Assembly: GCF_000241325.1 (NCBI RefSeq)
Contig: NZ_BAEI01000070.1
Location: 177,790-241,789 of the forward strand
Reading direction: 5' to 3'
From: Gordonia polyisoprenivorans NBRC 16320 = JCM 10675
Lineage (GTDB): Bacteria; Actinomycetota; Actinomycetes; Mycobacteriales; Mycobacteriaceae
DNA: 64,000 bases
Both the position numbers and the translations under genes were made by a program. The notes under the pieces were generated by a model that had not been told where the DNA came from, did not search any database, and worked only from the letters and a program-made list of their open reading frames with translations. Position 1 is the stretch's first letter. Each line of letters opens with the position of its first letter. Of this stretch, positions 52,206 to 60,140 are shown one piece after another.

Positions 52206-53021
52206 ATGGCGAACCCGTTCGTGAAGATGTGGCGCTATCTGATGGCCCTCGGCAACGCGAAGATCGACGAGAATGCCGACCCGAAGATCCAGATCCAACA
52301 GGCGATCGAGGATGCGCAACGGCAACACCAGGCTCTCTCACAGCAGGCGGCGTCGGTGATCGGCAACCAGCGTCAGCTCGAGATGAAGCTCAACCGCCAA
52401 CTCGAAGAGGTCGAGCGGCTGCAGGCCAACACCCGGCAGGCGCTGACCCTGGCAGATCAGGCCAACGCCGCAGGCGATGCCCAGAAGGCGCAGGAGTACA
52501 CCAACGCCGCCGAGGCCTTCGCCGCTCAGCTCGTCACCGCCGAACAGGGCGTCGAAGACCTCAAATCGCTGCACGATCAGTCCCTGCAAGCCGCGCAACA
52601 GGCCAAGCAGGCCGTCGAGCGCAACGCAATGATCCTGCAGCAGAAGCTCGCCGAACGCTCCAAGCTGCTCAGCCAGCTCGAGCAGGCCAAGATGCAGGAG
52701 CAGGTCAGCGCCTCCCTCAATCAGATGAGTGAGCTCTCGGTGCCGGGCAACACCCCGAGCCTCGACCAGGTGCGCGAGAAGATCGAGCGCCGCTATGCCA
52801 ACGCGCTCGGTTCCGCCGAACTGGCGAAGAATTCGGTGCAGGGCCGGATGGCCGAGGTCGAGCAGGCCGGCGTGCAGATGGCCGGGCATGCGCGTCTCGA
52901 GCAGATCCGTGCCAGCATGTCCGGCGGTTCGCTGCCGACCGGGGGAGCGGCGTCCCCGGCGGCTCAGCCGGCACCGGGCCTGACGAAGCCGACCACCGAA
53001 CCGCCGCAGACGGGCAACTGA
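52206..53021 (+). CDS. pspA: PspA/IM30-family membrane-stress protein (35-kDa antigen)
   Basis: 271 residues, almost entirely amphipathic and coiled-coil helix, from ANPFVKMWRYLMALGNAKIDENADPKIQIQQAIEDA through repeated Gln/Glu/Ala-rich heptads to a Pro/Ala/Thr tail. It peripherally stabilises stressed membranes. ATG 52206; ATG 52188 adds six residues. ClgR just upstream is its expected activator. Same length as the M. tuberculosis 35-kDa protein (Rv2744c). Confidence 0.95.
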   Translation: MANPFVKMWRYLMALGNAKIDENADPKIQIQQAIEDAQRQHQALSQQAASVIGNQRQLEMKLNRQLEEVERLQANTRQALTLADQANAAGDAQKAQEYTNAAEAFAAQLVTAEQGVEDLKSLHDQSLQAAQQAKQAVERNAMILQQKLAERSKLLSQLEQAKMQEQVSASLNQMSELSVPGNTPSLDQVREKIERRYANALGSAELAKNSVQGRMAEVEQAGVQMAGHARLEQIRASMSGGSLPTGGAASPAAQPAPGLTKPTTEPPQTGN

Positions 53022-53029
53022 CGTCACCG

Positions 53030-54304
53030 TTGCCGCCGACGTCGTCCCCGGCGGCTCCCCGGAAGGTCGCCATTGTCGCCGGTCCGGACGCCGGACATGC
53101 TTTTCCTGCCTTTGCTCTGGCAGAAAAGCTTGCCGCGCAAGGTATCTCATCCACGGTGTGGACAGGTGTCGTCTGGCACGAGGTGGCGCGTTCGCGACGA
53201 CTCGACGTCGCGGAGTTGCCGGGTCTGCGTGCACTTGCCACCGACGACGACTCCGACGCCGGTGCCAAGCTCGCCGCGCGTGCCGCGCGGATGGCCGTCG
53301 CGCTCGCTCCGGTGTTGGCCGCGCGGGGTACCGATCTGGTGATCTCCGACGTCATCACCGTCGGCGGCCTGTGGGCCGCGGAGTTGTGCGGGCTCCCCGC
53401 GATCGAAATGTCGCCACATCCGCTCTACCTGCCGTCGCGGGGACTGCCACCGATCGGCGCCGGGCTGAGCCCCGGTGACGGGGTGGGTGGACGGCTCCGC
53501 GACATCGCGCTGCGCACGGCGAGCAACGTCTCCGTCCGGGCCGGTGAGCGTCAGCGCGCGGCCGCACGGCGGGGGATCGGTTTGGCCGGGACACGGTCCG
53601 GCACAGCACGATTGATCGCGACCCTCCCCGCCCTCGAGGTGCCCCGACCGGATTGGCCGCCGCAGGCCCACATCGTCGGACCACTGCTGTGGGAACCCAC
53701 CGACGTGATCGTCGAACCACCGTCGGGCACGGGCCCGTTGGTGGTGGTGGCGCCGTCGACCGCGGTGATCGGTGCGGCCGACATGCTCGCCGAAACGCTT
53801 GCGGGATTGTCTGAGCTGGCGTCGAGAAGTCCAGTGCGCGTGGTGATCTCGGCGCTCGACCCGCCAGGTGCCGCTGCGTTCGGGGCGCCCGGGCTGTCGG
53901 TGACCGCCGGCCTGGGACGGCAGGATCAGCTCGTCGCCCGAGCCGACGTGGTGGTGTGCGGTGGGGGGCACGGGATGCTGGCGAAGTCGTTGTCGGCAGG
54001 GGTCCCGGTGGTCACGGTGCCGGGCGGCGGTGATCAGTGGGAGTTGGCCAACCGTGTGGCCCGGCAGGGCAGTGGGCTGGTGGTGCGGCCGGTCGAGGGG
54101 CACGCGATCGCCGATGCGGTCGCCACGGTGCTCGGCGATCCGAGGTATGCGCGTGCCGCGGCGGCCGCCGCCGCGTCGATGTCGGATGTGGTGGACCCGG
54201 TTCGCGTGGCGTGTGATGTGTATCGTCGGTCGGTCGCCGGGAGCGCGCTCGGACGCGGCGATGGGTACCGGACGGACGGAGGGGAAGTGCCGCGATGCGA
54301 TTGA
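53030..54304 (+). CDS. GT-B glycosyltransferase-like protein (Rv2739c type)
   Basis: 424 residues. N-terminal VAIVAGPDAGHAFPAFALAEKLAAQG and C-terminal LVARADVVVCGGGHGMLAKSLSAGVPVVTVPGGGDQWELANRVARQGSG resemble UDP-sugar transferases, although the usual HGGxGT donor motif is CGGGHGM. Ala-rich. The start TTG 53030 has no clear ribosome site and follows pspA by eight bases. M. tuberculosis Rv2739c is at the same place. Acceptor unknown. Its 3' end overlaps the DUF3046 gene by ten bases. Confidence 0.8.
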   Translation: MPPTSSPAAPRKVAIVAGPDAGHAFPAFALAEKLAAQGISSTVWTGVVWHEVARSRRLDVAELPGLRALATDDDSDAGAKLAARAARMAVALAPVLAARGTDLVISDVITVGGLWAAELCGLPAIEMSPHPLYLPSRGLPPIGAGLSPGDGVGGRLRDIALRTASNVSVRAGERQRAAARRGIGLAGTRSGTARLIATLPALEVPRPDWPPQAHIVGPLLWEPTDVIVEPPSGTGPLVVVAPSTAVIGAADMLAETLAGLSELASRSPVRVVISALDPPGAAAFGAPGLSVTAGLGRQDQLVARADVVVCGGGHGMLAKSLSAGVPVVTVPGGGDQWELANRVARQGSGLVVRPVEGHAIADAVATVLGDPRYARAAAAAAASMSDVVDPVRVACDVYRRSVAGSALGRGDGYRTDGGEVPRCD

Positions 54305-54489
54305 CCGAGTTCACCGAGTTGATCACCGAGGAATTCGGCACGATGTCGGCGGATTCGATCCTGTCCGATCATGTGCTCACCGAGCTCGGTGGGCGGACGG
54401 GCGCGCAGGCGATCGAGGCCGGCGTGGATCCGCGCGATGTGTGGGTGGCGATCTGCCGGGACTTCGACGTGCCACGCCACCGCTGGTAG
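54295..54489 (+). CDS. DUF3046 protein
   Basis: 64 residues, MRLTEFTELITEEFGTMSAD...DVWVAICRDFDVPRHRW, the standard actinobacterial DUF3046 protein found just before recA. Helical, acidic, no catalytic motif. ATG 54295 lies inside the end of the glycosyltransferase gene. The stop falls in the first unit of a 15-bp tandem repeat. Confidence 0.9.
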   Translation: MRLTEFTELITEEFGTMSADSILSDHVLTELGGRTGAQAIEAGVDPRDVWVAICRDFDVPRHRW

Positions 54490-54527
54490 AAGTCGCGCTG
54501 GTGAAAGTCGCGCTGGTAGAAGTCGCC
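54483..54527. repeat. Three 15-bp tandem repeats at the DUF3046 stop
   Basis: CTGGTAGAAGTCGCG-type units at 54483, 54498 and 54513, with one or two substitutions. The first includes the last codons and stop of DUF3046; the rest is untranslated. Confidence 0.85.
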
Positions 54528-54552
54528 CGGCACCCGCGTGTCGGACTTGCCA

Positions 54553-54568
54553 TCGAACACATGTTCAC
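54553..54568 (+). promoter_or_regulatory. LexA (SOS) box upstream of recA
   Basis: TCGAACACATGTTCAC matches the Gram-positive/mycobacterial SOS box CGAAC-N4-GTTCG with one end mismatch. It is about 175 bases before the recA ATG, so LexA should repress a distal recA promoter. Confidence 0.85.
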
Positions 54569-54640
54569 GCAATTCTGTAGGGGTGTGGAACCAACTCGGC
54601 ACCGCGTGCGTCCAAAGCTCTCGTGAGGACGTGAACGGTT

Positions 54641-54663
54641 TTGTCGGACCCCGTCGCTAACGT
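54641..54663 (+). promoter_or_regulatory. RecA-NDp / PafBC-type DNA-damage promoter of recA
   Basis: TTGTCGGAC (54641-54649), eight bases, then TAACGT (54658-54663) matches the TTGTCRGTG-N8-TAnnnT motif of LexA-independent damage promoters, which PafBC activates in mycobacteria. It lies about 80 bases before the recA start and downstream of the SOS box. Confidence 0.75.
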
Positions 54664-54742
54664 CCTTCACAAATCACACCGATACCGACGACCCACCCGA
54701 TGACCGCCGGAGTCCCCGGCGCACAGACACGAGGAGACAGCC

Positions 54743-55786
54743 ATGGCAGCAGCGCCCCAGGACCGTGAGAAGGCCCTTGATCTCGCACTCGCGCAGATCG
54801 ACAAGAACTTCGGCAAGGGCTCGGTCATGCGACTCGGCGAGGAGACCCGGCAGCCGATCGAGGTGATCCCGACCGGCTCGATCGCCCTCGACGTCGCGCT
54901 GGGTATCGGCGGACTGCCGCGCGGCCGTGTCGTCGAGATCTACGGCCCGGAATCGTCGGGTAAGACCACGGTCGCCCTGCATGCGGTCGCCAACGCGCAG
55001 GCCCAGGGTGGCATCGCGGCGTTCATCGACGCCGAGCACGCACTGGATCCGGATTACGCGGCCAAGCTCGGCGTGGACGTCGACGCCCTGCTGGTGTCGC
55101 AGCCGGACACCGGTGAGCAGGCGTTGGAGATCGCCGACATGCTGATCCGCTCCGGTGCCCTCGACATCCTGGTCATCGACTCGGTTGCCGCACTGGTCCC
55201 CAAGGCCGAGATCGAGGGCGAGATGGGCGATTCGCACGTCGGTCTGCAGGCCCGCCTGATGAGCCAGGCATTGCGCAAGATGACCTCGGCGTTGAGCAAT
55301 TCCAACACCACCGCGATCTTCATCAACCAGCTGCGCGAGAAGATCGGCGTGATGTTCGGTTCACCGGAGACCACGACGGGCGGTAAGGCACTGAAGTTCT
55401 ACTCGTCGGTGCGTCTGGACGTCCGTCGCATCGAGACCCTGAAGGACGGCACCGACGCCGTCGGTAACCGCACCCGCGTCAAGGTCGTCAAGAACAAGGT
55501 GGCACCGCCGTTCAAGCAGGCCGAGTTCGACATCCTCTATGGACAGGGCATCTCCAAGGAGGGATCGCTGATCGACATGGGTGTGGCCGAGGGCTTCATC
55601 CGCAAGTCCGGCTCGTGGTTCACCTACGAGGGCGATCAGCTCGGTCAGGGCAAGGAGAACGCCCGGAAGTTCCTGCTCGAGAACGACGACATCCGCGACG
55701 AGATCGAGAAGAAGATCAAGGAGAAGCTGGGCATCGGCGCGGTGGTCGACGCCGATGACGTCGCTCCGGCACCGGTGGAATTCTGA
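54743..55786 (+). CDS. recA: Recombinase RecA
   Basis: ATP-dependent strand exchange and LexA co-protease. Walker A GPESSGKTTVAL with Lys74, FIDAEHALDPDYA, SVAALVPKAEIEGEMGDSHVG, and INQLREKIGVMFGSPETTTGG are all intact. 347 residues, no intein, unlike M. tuberculosis RecA. ATG 54743 follows GAGGAGA. Dual damage control by LexA and PafBC-type elements upstream. Confidence 0.99.
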   Translation: MAAAPQDREKALDLALAQIDKNFGKGSVMRLGEETRQPIEVIPTGSIALDVALGIGGLPRGRVVEIYGPESSGKTTVALHAVANAQAQGGIAAFIDAEHALDPDYAAKLGVDVDALLVSQPDTGEQALEIADMLIRSGALDILVIDSVAALVPKAEIEGEMGDSHVGLQARLMSQALRKMTSALSNSNTTAIFINQLREKIGVMFGSPETTTGGKALKFYSSVRLDVRRIETLKDGTDAVGNRTRVKVVKNKVAPPFKQAEFDILYGQGISKEGSLIDMGVAEGFIRKSGSWFTYEGDQLGQGKENARKFLLENDDIRDEIEKKIKEKLGIGAVVDADDVAPAPVEF

Positions 55787-55803
55787 CCGGCGCCGACGAA
55801 CCC

Positions 55804-55875
55804 AGCGGCGCAACCGGCTCCAGCGGCGCAACCGGCTCCAGCGGCGCAACCGGCTCCAGCGGCGCAACCGGCCCC
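55804..55875. repeat. Four 18-bp tandem repeats between recA and recX
   Basis: AGCGGCGCAACCGGCTCC at 55804, 55822 and 55840, with a fourth copy at 55858 differing at one base. In the recX frame each unit reads SGATGS, and the frame is open through all four to the recA stop. Confidence 0.95.
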
Positions 55876-55887
55876 ACGGCGTGGGAT

Positions 55888-56349
55888 GTGGCGCTGCGTC
55901 TGCTGGGTGTCCGGGCGCGGTCACGCGGCGAGATGCAGGAGCGACTGGTTCGGCGTGGCTTCGACGCAGACACGGTCGCCGATGTGATGCGGCGCCTGGA
56001 TTCGGCGGGTCTGCTCGACGATGAGGACTTCGCCTCCGAGTGGGTGCGGTCACGCCACACCCACTCGGGACGCGGACGCGTGGCCCTACGTCACGAGCTC
56101 AAGGCCAAGGGCGTGGATGCGGCGACGATCGAGAATGCGTTGTCCGACATCGATCCCGAGGACGAGCGCGCCGTGGCCGGCCGCCTGGTCGCCAAGAAGC
56201 TGACTCCGCGGGTGCTCGAGCAGGTGGCCGATCGCGCCGAGCGGGACAAGCACTTTCGTCGGCTCGTGGGCATGCTGGTCCGCCGCGGATATCCGCAGTC
56301 CCTGGCGATCGACGTCGTCGGCGAGCACCTCGACGCCGCGGCGGAATGA
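55888..56349 (+). CDS. recX: Regulatory protein RecX
   Basis: Inhibits RecA filament growth. Three-helix repeats: ALRLLGVRARSRGEMQERLVRRGF, GLLDDEDFASEWVRSR and LRHELKAKGVDAATIENALSDI. From GTG 55888 it is 153 residues, and the start falls inside the conserved WDVALRLLG region. The frame is open upstream to CTG 55783, which overlaps the recA stop (CTGA), but contains no ATG/GTG/TTG. The true start may therefore be the CTG, giving about 35 more residues including the SGATGS repeats. Coupled to recA in either case. Confidence 0.88.
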   Translation: MALRLLGVRARSRGEMQERLVRRGFDADTVADVMRRLDSAGLLDDEDFASEWVRSRHTHSGRGRVALRHELKAKGVDAATIENALSDIDPEDERAVAGRLVAKKLTPRVLEQVADRAERDKHFRRLVGMLVRRGYPQSLAIDVVGEHLDAAAE

Positions 56350-56392
56350 ACTCGGCGGAATGAACGCGATGTGCCGAGTCGGTAGAACAGCT

Positions 56393-56443
56393 CGATCAGT
56401 ATGACGTTTCACCCGGAATCCGGGCGAAACGTCATACTGATCG
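56393..56443. terminator. 51-bp near-perfect hairpin between recX and gluD
   Basis: Eighteen-base perfect arms (56393-56410 and 56426-56443) plus an inner CCCGG/CCGGG stem, broken by one A-C mismatch. It sits between convergent genes and most likely ends both transcripts. The outer arms are less GC-rich than the surroundings and there is no T-run, so a binding site is an alternative. Confidence 0.7.
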
Positions 56444-56495
56444 GCAATGGCACCTGATCGGCAGCGTCAACTGATCTGCGCTGAACCGGGTTGGG

Positions 56496-57386
56496 TTATC
56501 GCGGACCGAAGTTCGGCATGTTCTCCATCGCGCCGAGGTCCACGTCCTCGCCGTGGGGGACGTCGGTTCTGCGGCGTCCCCGGCGCAATGTCTTCTCGAT
56601 GAAGGTCGCCAGCGACGACAGACCGAAGTTGATGACGATCATCACCACCGCCACCACGACGAGTGCGGGCAGGTAGTTGCCGTAGTACGACGCCGACTGG
56701 ATGCCCGACCGGACCACCTCGACGTAACCGATGGCGTAGCCCAGTGCCGAGTCCTTCAGTGCGATGACCATCTGCGAGATCAGTGCGGGCAGCATCGCGG
56801 TGATCGCCTGCGGAAGCAGCACGATGCGCATCATCTGGGACTTGCGCAGTCCCAACGCCATCGACGCCTCGGTCTGTCCTTTCGGTAAGGAGTTGATGCC
56901 CGAACGCAGGATCTCGGCGATCACCGACCCGTTGTAGAGCGTCAGACCCGTGACGACCGCCGCGAACGCCAACTGCGACGACGGGAACACCGCGTAATCG
57001 GCGAACAGGTAGTAGGCGAAGATCATCAGGATCAGCACCGGGATGGCGCGGAAGATCTCGACGAACAAGCCCGCAAGCGTCCGCACCCACAGGTGATCGG
57101 ACAGTCGACCGATACCGAGCACCGAGCCCAGGACCATGGCGAAGATGATCGACAGGAACGCCGCTTTCAGCGTGCCCCACAGACCCGGCAGGATGTAGGT
57201 CGTCCAGGTGGTCCCGGTGACGAAGGGATTCCATTTCTCGCCGGTGAGCTGATCGTTGTCGCTGAGGACGACGAGCACGTACACGACGACGGCGACGATC
57301 ACCGCGAGGAAGATCGCGGCGATGATCGCATTGCGAATCCGCGCCTTGGGTCCGGGTGCGTCGTAGAGAACCGTTGCGCCGCTCAT
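56496..57386 (-). CDS. gluD: Glutamate-type ABC transporter permease GluD
   Basis: 296 residues, six or so membrane helices with the polar amino-acid permease EAA loop EASMALGLRKSQMMRIVLLPQAI and the family start GLWGTLKAAFLSIIFAMVLGS. The C-terminus is a charged tail (TLRRGRRRTDVPHGEDVDLG). Pairs with GluC to form the import channel. ATG 57386 overlaps the gluC stop by four bases. Confidence 0.93.
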   Translation of the reverse strand: MSGATVLYDAPGPKARIRNAIIAAIFLAVIVAVVVYVLVVLSDNDQLTGEKWNPFVTGTTWTTYILPGLWGTLKAAFLSIIFAMVLGSVLGIGRLSDHLWVRTLAGLFVEIFRAIPVLILMIFAYYLFADYAVFPSSQLAFAAVVTGLTLYNGSVIAEILRSGINSLPKGQTEASMALGLRKSQMMRIVLLPQAITAMLPALISQMVIALKDSALGYAIGYVEVVRSGIQSASYYGNYLPALVVVAVVMIVINFGLSSLATFIEKTLRRGRRRTDVPHGEDVDLGAMENMPNFGPR

Positions 57387-58066
57387 CGTTTCACCGCCAG
57401 TCGTTTGGCGAGGTAGCCGAAGACGGCGCCCTCGATCAGGGTGATGATCATGAAGCCGATGGCGATGATCACGAAGATCGCGATGATCTCATTGGCGTGG
57501 TCCTCGATCTGCTCCTTCATCAGCAGCGAGGCCTCGGCGACCCCGATCACCGAGGCGATCGTGGTGTTCTTGGTCAGAGCGATCAACACGCTGCCCAGCG
57601 GCCCGATCACCGCACGCAATGCCTGTGGCAGCACGATGATCCCGAAGACCTGCGTGAAACCCAGGCCAAGGGAGCGGGCGGCCTCGGCCTGTCCGATGGG
57701 AACGGTGTTGAAGCCCGATCGCAGTGTCTCGCAGACGAAGGTGGCCGTATAGAGGATGAAGGCCAGCACCGCCAGGCGGAAGTTGTTGTTCTCGATGAAG
57801 GTGTTGTTGTCGGGAGCCAACGCCAGACCGAGGTTCTGATAGAGGCCCACCGAGCAGAAGATGATGATCAGCGTCAGCGGGGTGTTGCGCACGACGTTGA
57901 CGTAGGTGGCGCCGAACCAGCGCATCACCGGGACGGGGGAGACCCGCATCCCGGCCAGGATGATGCCCCAGATGAGCGCGCCGAGCGCCGACCAGAAGGT
58001 GAGTTCCAGGGTCACCTTGAACGCGGGCCACAGTTGCGGCCCCATATCCGACCAGAGTTCATTCAT
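57383..58066 (-). CDS. gluC: Glutamate-type ABC transporter permease GluC
   Basis: 227 residues, five membrane helices. HisM-type permease motifs: VTLELTFWSALGALIWGIILAG, YVNVVRNTPLTL and the ABC-contact EAA loop EAARSLGLGFTQVFGIIVLPQAL. Follows gluB by 19 bases in the gluABCD operon, homologous in layout to Corynebacterium glutamicum. Confidence 0.94.
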   Translation of the reverse strand: MNELWSDMGPQLWPAFKVTLELTFWSALGALIWGIILAGMRVSPVPVMRWFGATYVNVVRNTPLTLIIIFCSVGLYQNLGLALAPDNNTFIENNNFRLAVLAFILYTATFVCETLRSGFNTVPIGQAEAARSLGLGFTQVFGIIVLPQALRAVIGPLGSVLIALTKNTTIASVIGVAEASLLMKEQIEDHANEIIAIFVIIAIGFMIITLIEGAVFGYLAKRLAVKR

Positions 58067-58085
58067 GGTTGTTCACCTGCCTTCC

Positions 58086-59183
58086 TCAGCTCAGTCCCGG
58101 CGGGCACGGGGTGGACGTGGAGTTGACGATCTTGTCGACGGCCTGCGGTCCGGGGTCGGGCAGGAACTTGTAGCTCGATCCGGGAGCTGCGGCGCGGGCC
58201 ATCATCTCGTCGACATACTGGTTGCCGATCGCCTTGCGCAGCGCTGCTTCCCATGCGGATTCGCCCCCGCCCGGTCCCGGCTGCAGCATGGCGTCGAGTG
58301 CCTCGTCCACGGCCGTGATCGCCTCGGGGTAGTTCTTGGCCATGCCGATGCCGTAGTTCTCGGTGGAGAACGGCGCACCCTGTTTCTTGAGGACCTTCTT
58401 GCCGCTGCTGGTAACGCATGCGTCCTTGGGGTAGGTCATCCCGACGAGCTTGAACTCGTCGGGGAAGAAGTCGGCGTAACCGGCGAGGATGACCTCGTCG
58501 GTGGTCAGCGCGTCGACCTTGCCGCGACGCACGGCCTCCACACACGACGAGTACGAGTCGTACTCCTGCAGTTGCACTCCGGGCAGCTGCGCCTTGACGT
58601 TCTGCGCCGACGTCGATCCGGTGACCGAGCAGAGTCTCTTGCCCTTGTTCAGATCGGTGAGTGAGGTGATCGAGTTGTCGTCCTTGCGGACGAGCAGAGC
58701 TTGATAGTTGATCAGGTAGGGGCCGGCGAAGCTGACCTGCTTGGCACGGGAGGCGTTGATCGAGTAGGTGGCCGCGATCATGTCGACCTCACCGTTGTTG
58801 ATGAGCGTTTCGCGCTGGGCCGACGGCGTCTCACGCCAGGTGATCTCGGGATGGGCCACCCGGAGCTGGTCGGCGATGTGATTGACCACGTAGGTCGACA
58901 CCGACGGGTCGAACCCGGTGACGCTCTTGTCGGGGTTGCGGATACCCAGGCCGGGCTGGTCGTATTTGGTGCCCAGCACCACTTTTCCGTTGCGGATGGA
59001 GTCGAGTAGGTTGCGGGGTTCGGAACTGCCACAGGCGCTCAGGCAGGCGGCGAGCACCGCGGCAACGAGTACTGCGACACCCAGAGCGGCGGTGCGGCCA
59101 CGTCGCCGATGACCGGAGGTCTGTGGAAAACGTTGTCGCATATGTCTTGTCGAGGATCCCGGAGTGTTGGTGGGGTTGGTCAT
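58086..59183 (-). CDS. gluB: Glutamate-binding lipoprotein GluB
   Basis: 365 residues. Basic N-terminus, hydrophobic stretch and lipobox LSAC with Cys51, so anchored outside the membrane. Solute-binding family 3 body: KVVLGTKYDQPGLG, GFDPSVSTYVVNHIA, EVDMIAATYSINASRAKQVSFAGPYL and KVDALTTDEVILAGYA. The long pre-lipobox N-terminus (50 residues) suggests the real start may be ATG at residue 15. One base separates it from gluA. Ligand (glutamate, possibly aspartate/glutamine) assigned by operon type. Confidence 0.92.
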   Translation of the reverse strand: MTNPTNTPGSSTRHMRQRFPQTSGHRRRGRTAALGVAVLVAAVLAACLSACGSSEPRNLLDSIRNGKVVLGTKYDQPGLGIRNPDKSVTGFDPSVSTYVVNHIADQLRVAHPEITWRETPSAQRETLINNGEVDMIAATYSINASRAKQVSFAGPYLINYQALLVRKDDNSITSLTDLNKGKRLCSVTGSTSAQNVKAQLPGVQLQEYDSYSSCVEAVRRGKVDALTTDEVILAGYADFFPDEFKLVGMTYPKDACVTSSGKKVLKKQGAPFSTENYGIGMAKNYPEAITAVDEALDAMLQPGPGGGESAWEAALRKAIGNQYVDEMMARAAAPGSSYKFLPDPGPQAVDKIVNSTSTPCPPGLS

Positions 59184-59184
59184 C

Positions 59185-59970
59185 TCAGTGACCCAGGATC
59201 TTCGACAGGAAGTCCTTGGCGCGGTCGGACTGCGGGTTGTCGAAGAAGGACTCGGGGTCGGAGTCCTCGACGACGGCGCCGTCGGCCATGAAGATGACGC
59301 GGTCTGCGGCCTTGCGGGCGAAGCCCATCTCGTGGGTGACCACGAGCATCGTCATGCCCTCCTTGGCCAGCGAGACCATCACGTCGAGGACCTCGTTGAC
59401 CATCTCCGGGTCGAGTGCCGAGGTGGGCTCGTCGAACAGCATGATCTTGGGGTTCATGGCCAGGGACCGGGCGATCGCCACGCGTTGTTGCTGTCCGCCG
59501 GACAACTGCGCCGGATACTTGTCCTTCTGGCTGGCGATACCCACGCGCTCGAGGAGTTGCAGCGCGTGTTTCTCGGCCTCGGCCTTGTTCTGTTTGCGGA
59601 CCTTCGTCGGCGCGAGGGTGACGTTCTGCAGGATCGTCTTGTGTGCGAACAGGTTGAACGACTGGAAGACCATGCCGACATCGGCGCGCAGCCTGGCGAG
59701 GTCTTTGCCCTCGGCGGGTAGTAATTCGCCCTCGATGCGGATCTCGCCGCTGTCGATCGGTTCGAGGCGATTGATCGTGCGGCACAGGGTGGACTTGCCC
59801 GATCCCGAGGGGCCCAGCACGACCACGACCTGCCCGCGCGGGACGTCGAGGTTGATGTCCTTGAGGACATGGAGCTCACCGAAGTGCTTCTGCACATTCG
59901 TCATCGCGATCATCGGCGGTGAATCGGCGGCGGTCGCCGCACCCGGCGCCGCGTTCGGAGATTCGGTCAT
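59185..59970 (-). CDS. gluA: Glutamate-type ABC transporter ATPase GluA
   Basis: About 261 residues. Walker A LGPSGSGKSTLCRTIN, Q-loop VFQSFNLFAHKTI, signature LSGGQQQRVAIARSLAMNPKIMLFDEPTSALDPE and switch THEMGFAR are canonical for polar amino-acid importers. ATG 59970 is preceded by TAGGGT at leaderless distance; ATG 59913 would begin directly at MTNVQKHFG. First gene of gluABCD, divergent from miaB. Confidence 0.95.
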   Translation of the reverse strand: MTESPNAAPGAATAADSPPMIAMTNVQKHFGELHVLKDINLDVPRGQVVVVLGPSGSGKSTLCRTINRLEPIDSGEIRIEGELLPAEGKDLARLRADVGMVFQSFNLFAHKTILQNVTLAPTKVRKQNKAEAEKHALQLLERVGIASQKDKYPAQLSGGQQQRVAIARSLAMNPKIMLFDEPTSALDPEMVNEVLDVMVSLAKEGMTMLVVTHEMGFARKAADRVIFMADGAVVEDSDPESFFDNPQSDRAKDFLSKILGH

Positions 59971-60140
59971 ACGTAGCAACCCTAATGGGGACAAGTCCGA
60001 ACGGCGCGGCAAATGCGACACCTGCGTGTCCGATTCGGGAGGAAACAGGAAGTCACGTGCACTTTTCCGTCCAGGCCCCCTGCATGCCCCCGGGCGATGA
60101 CCCGACAGCCGATTTGCCCCCGCCCCGTACTCTGGACCGA

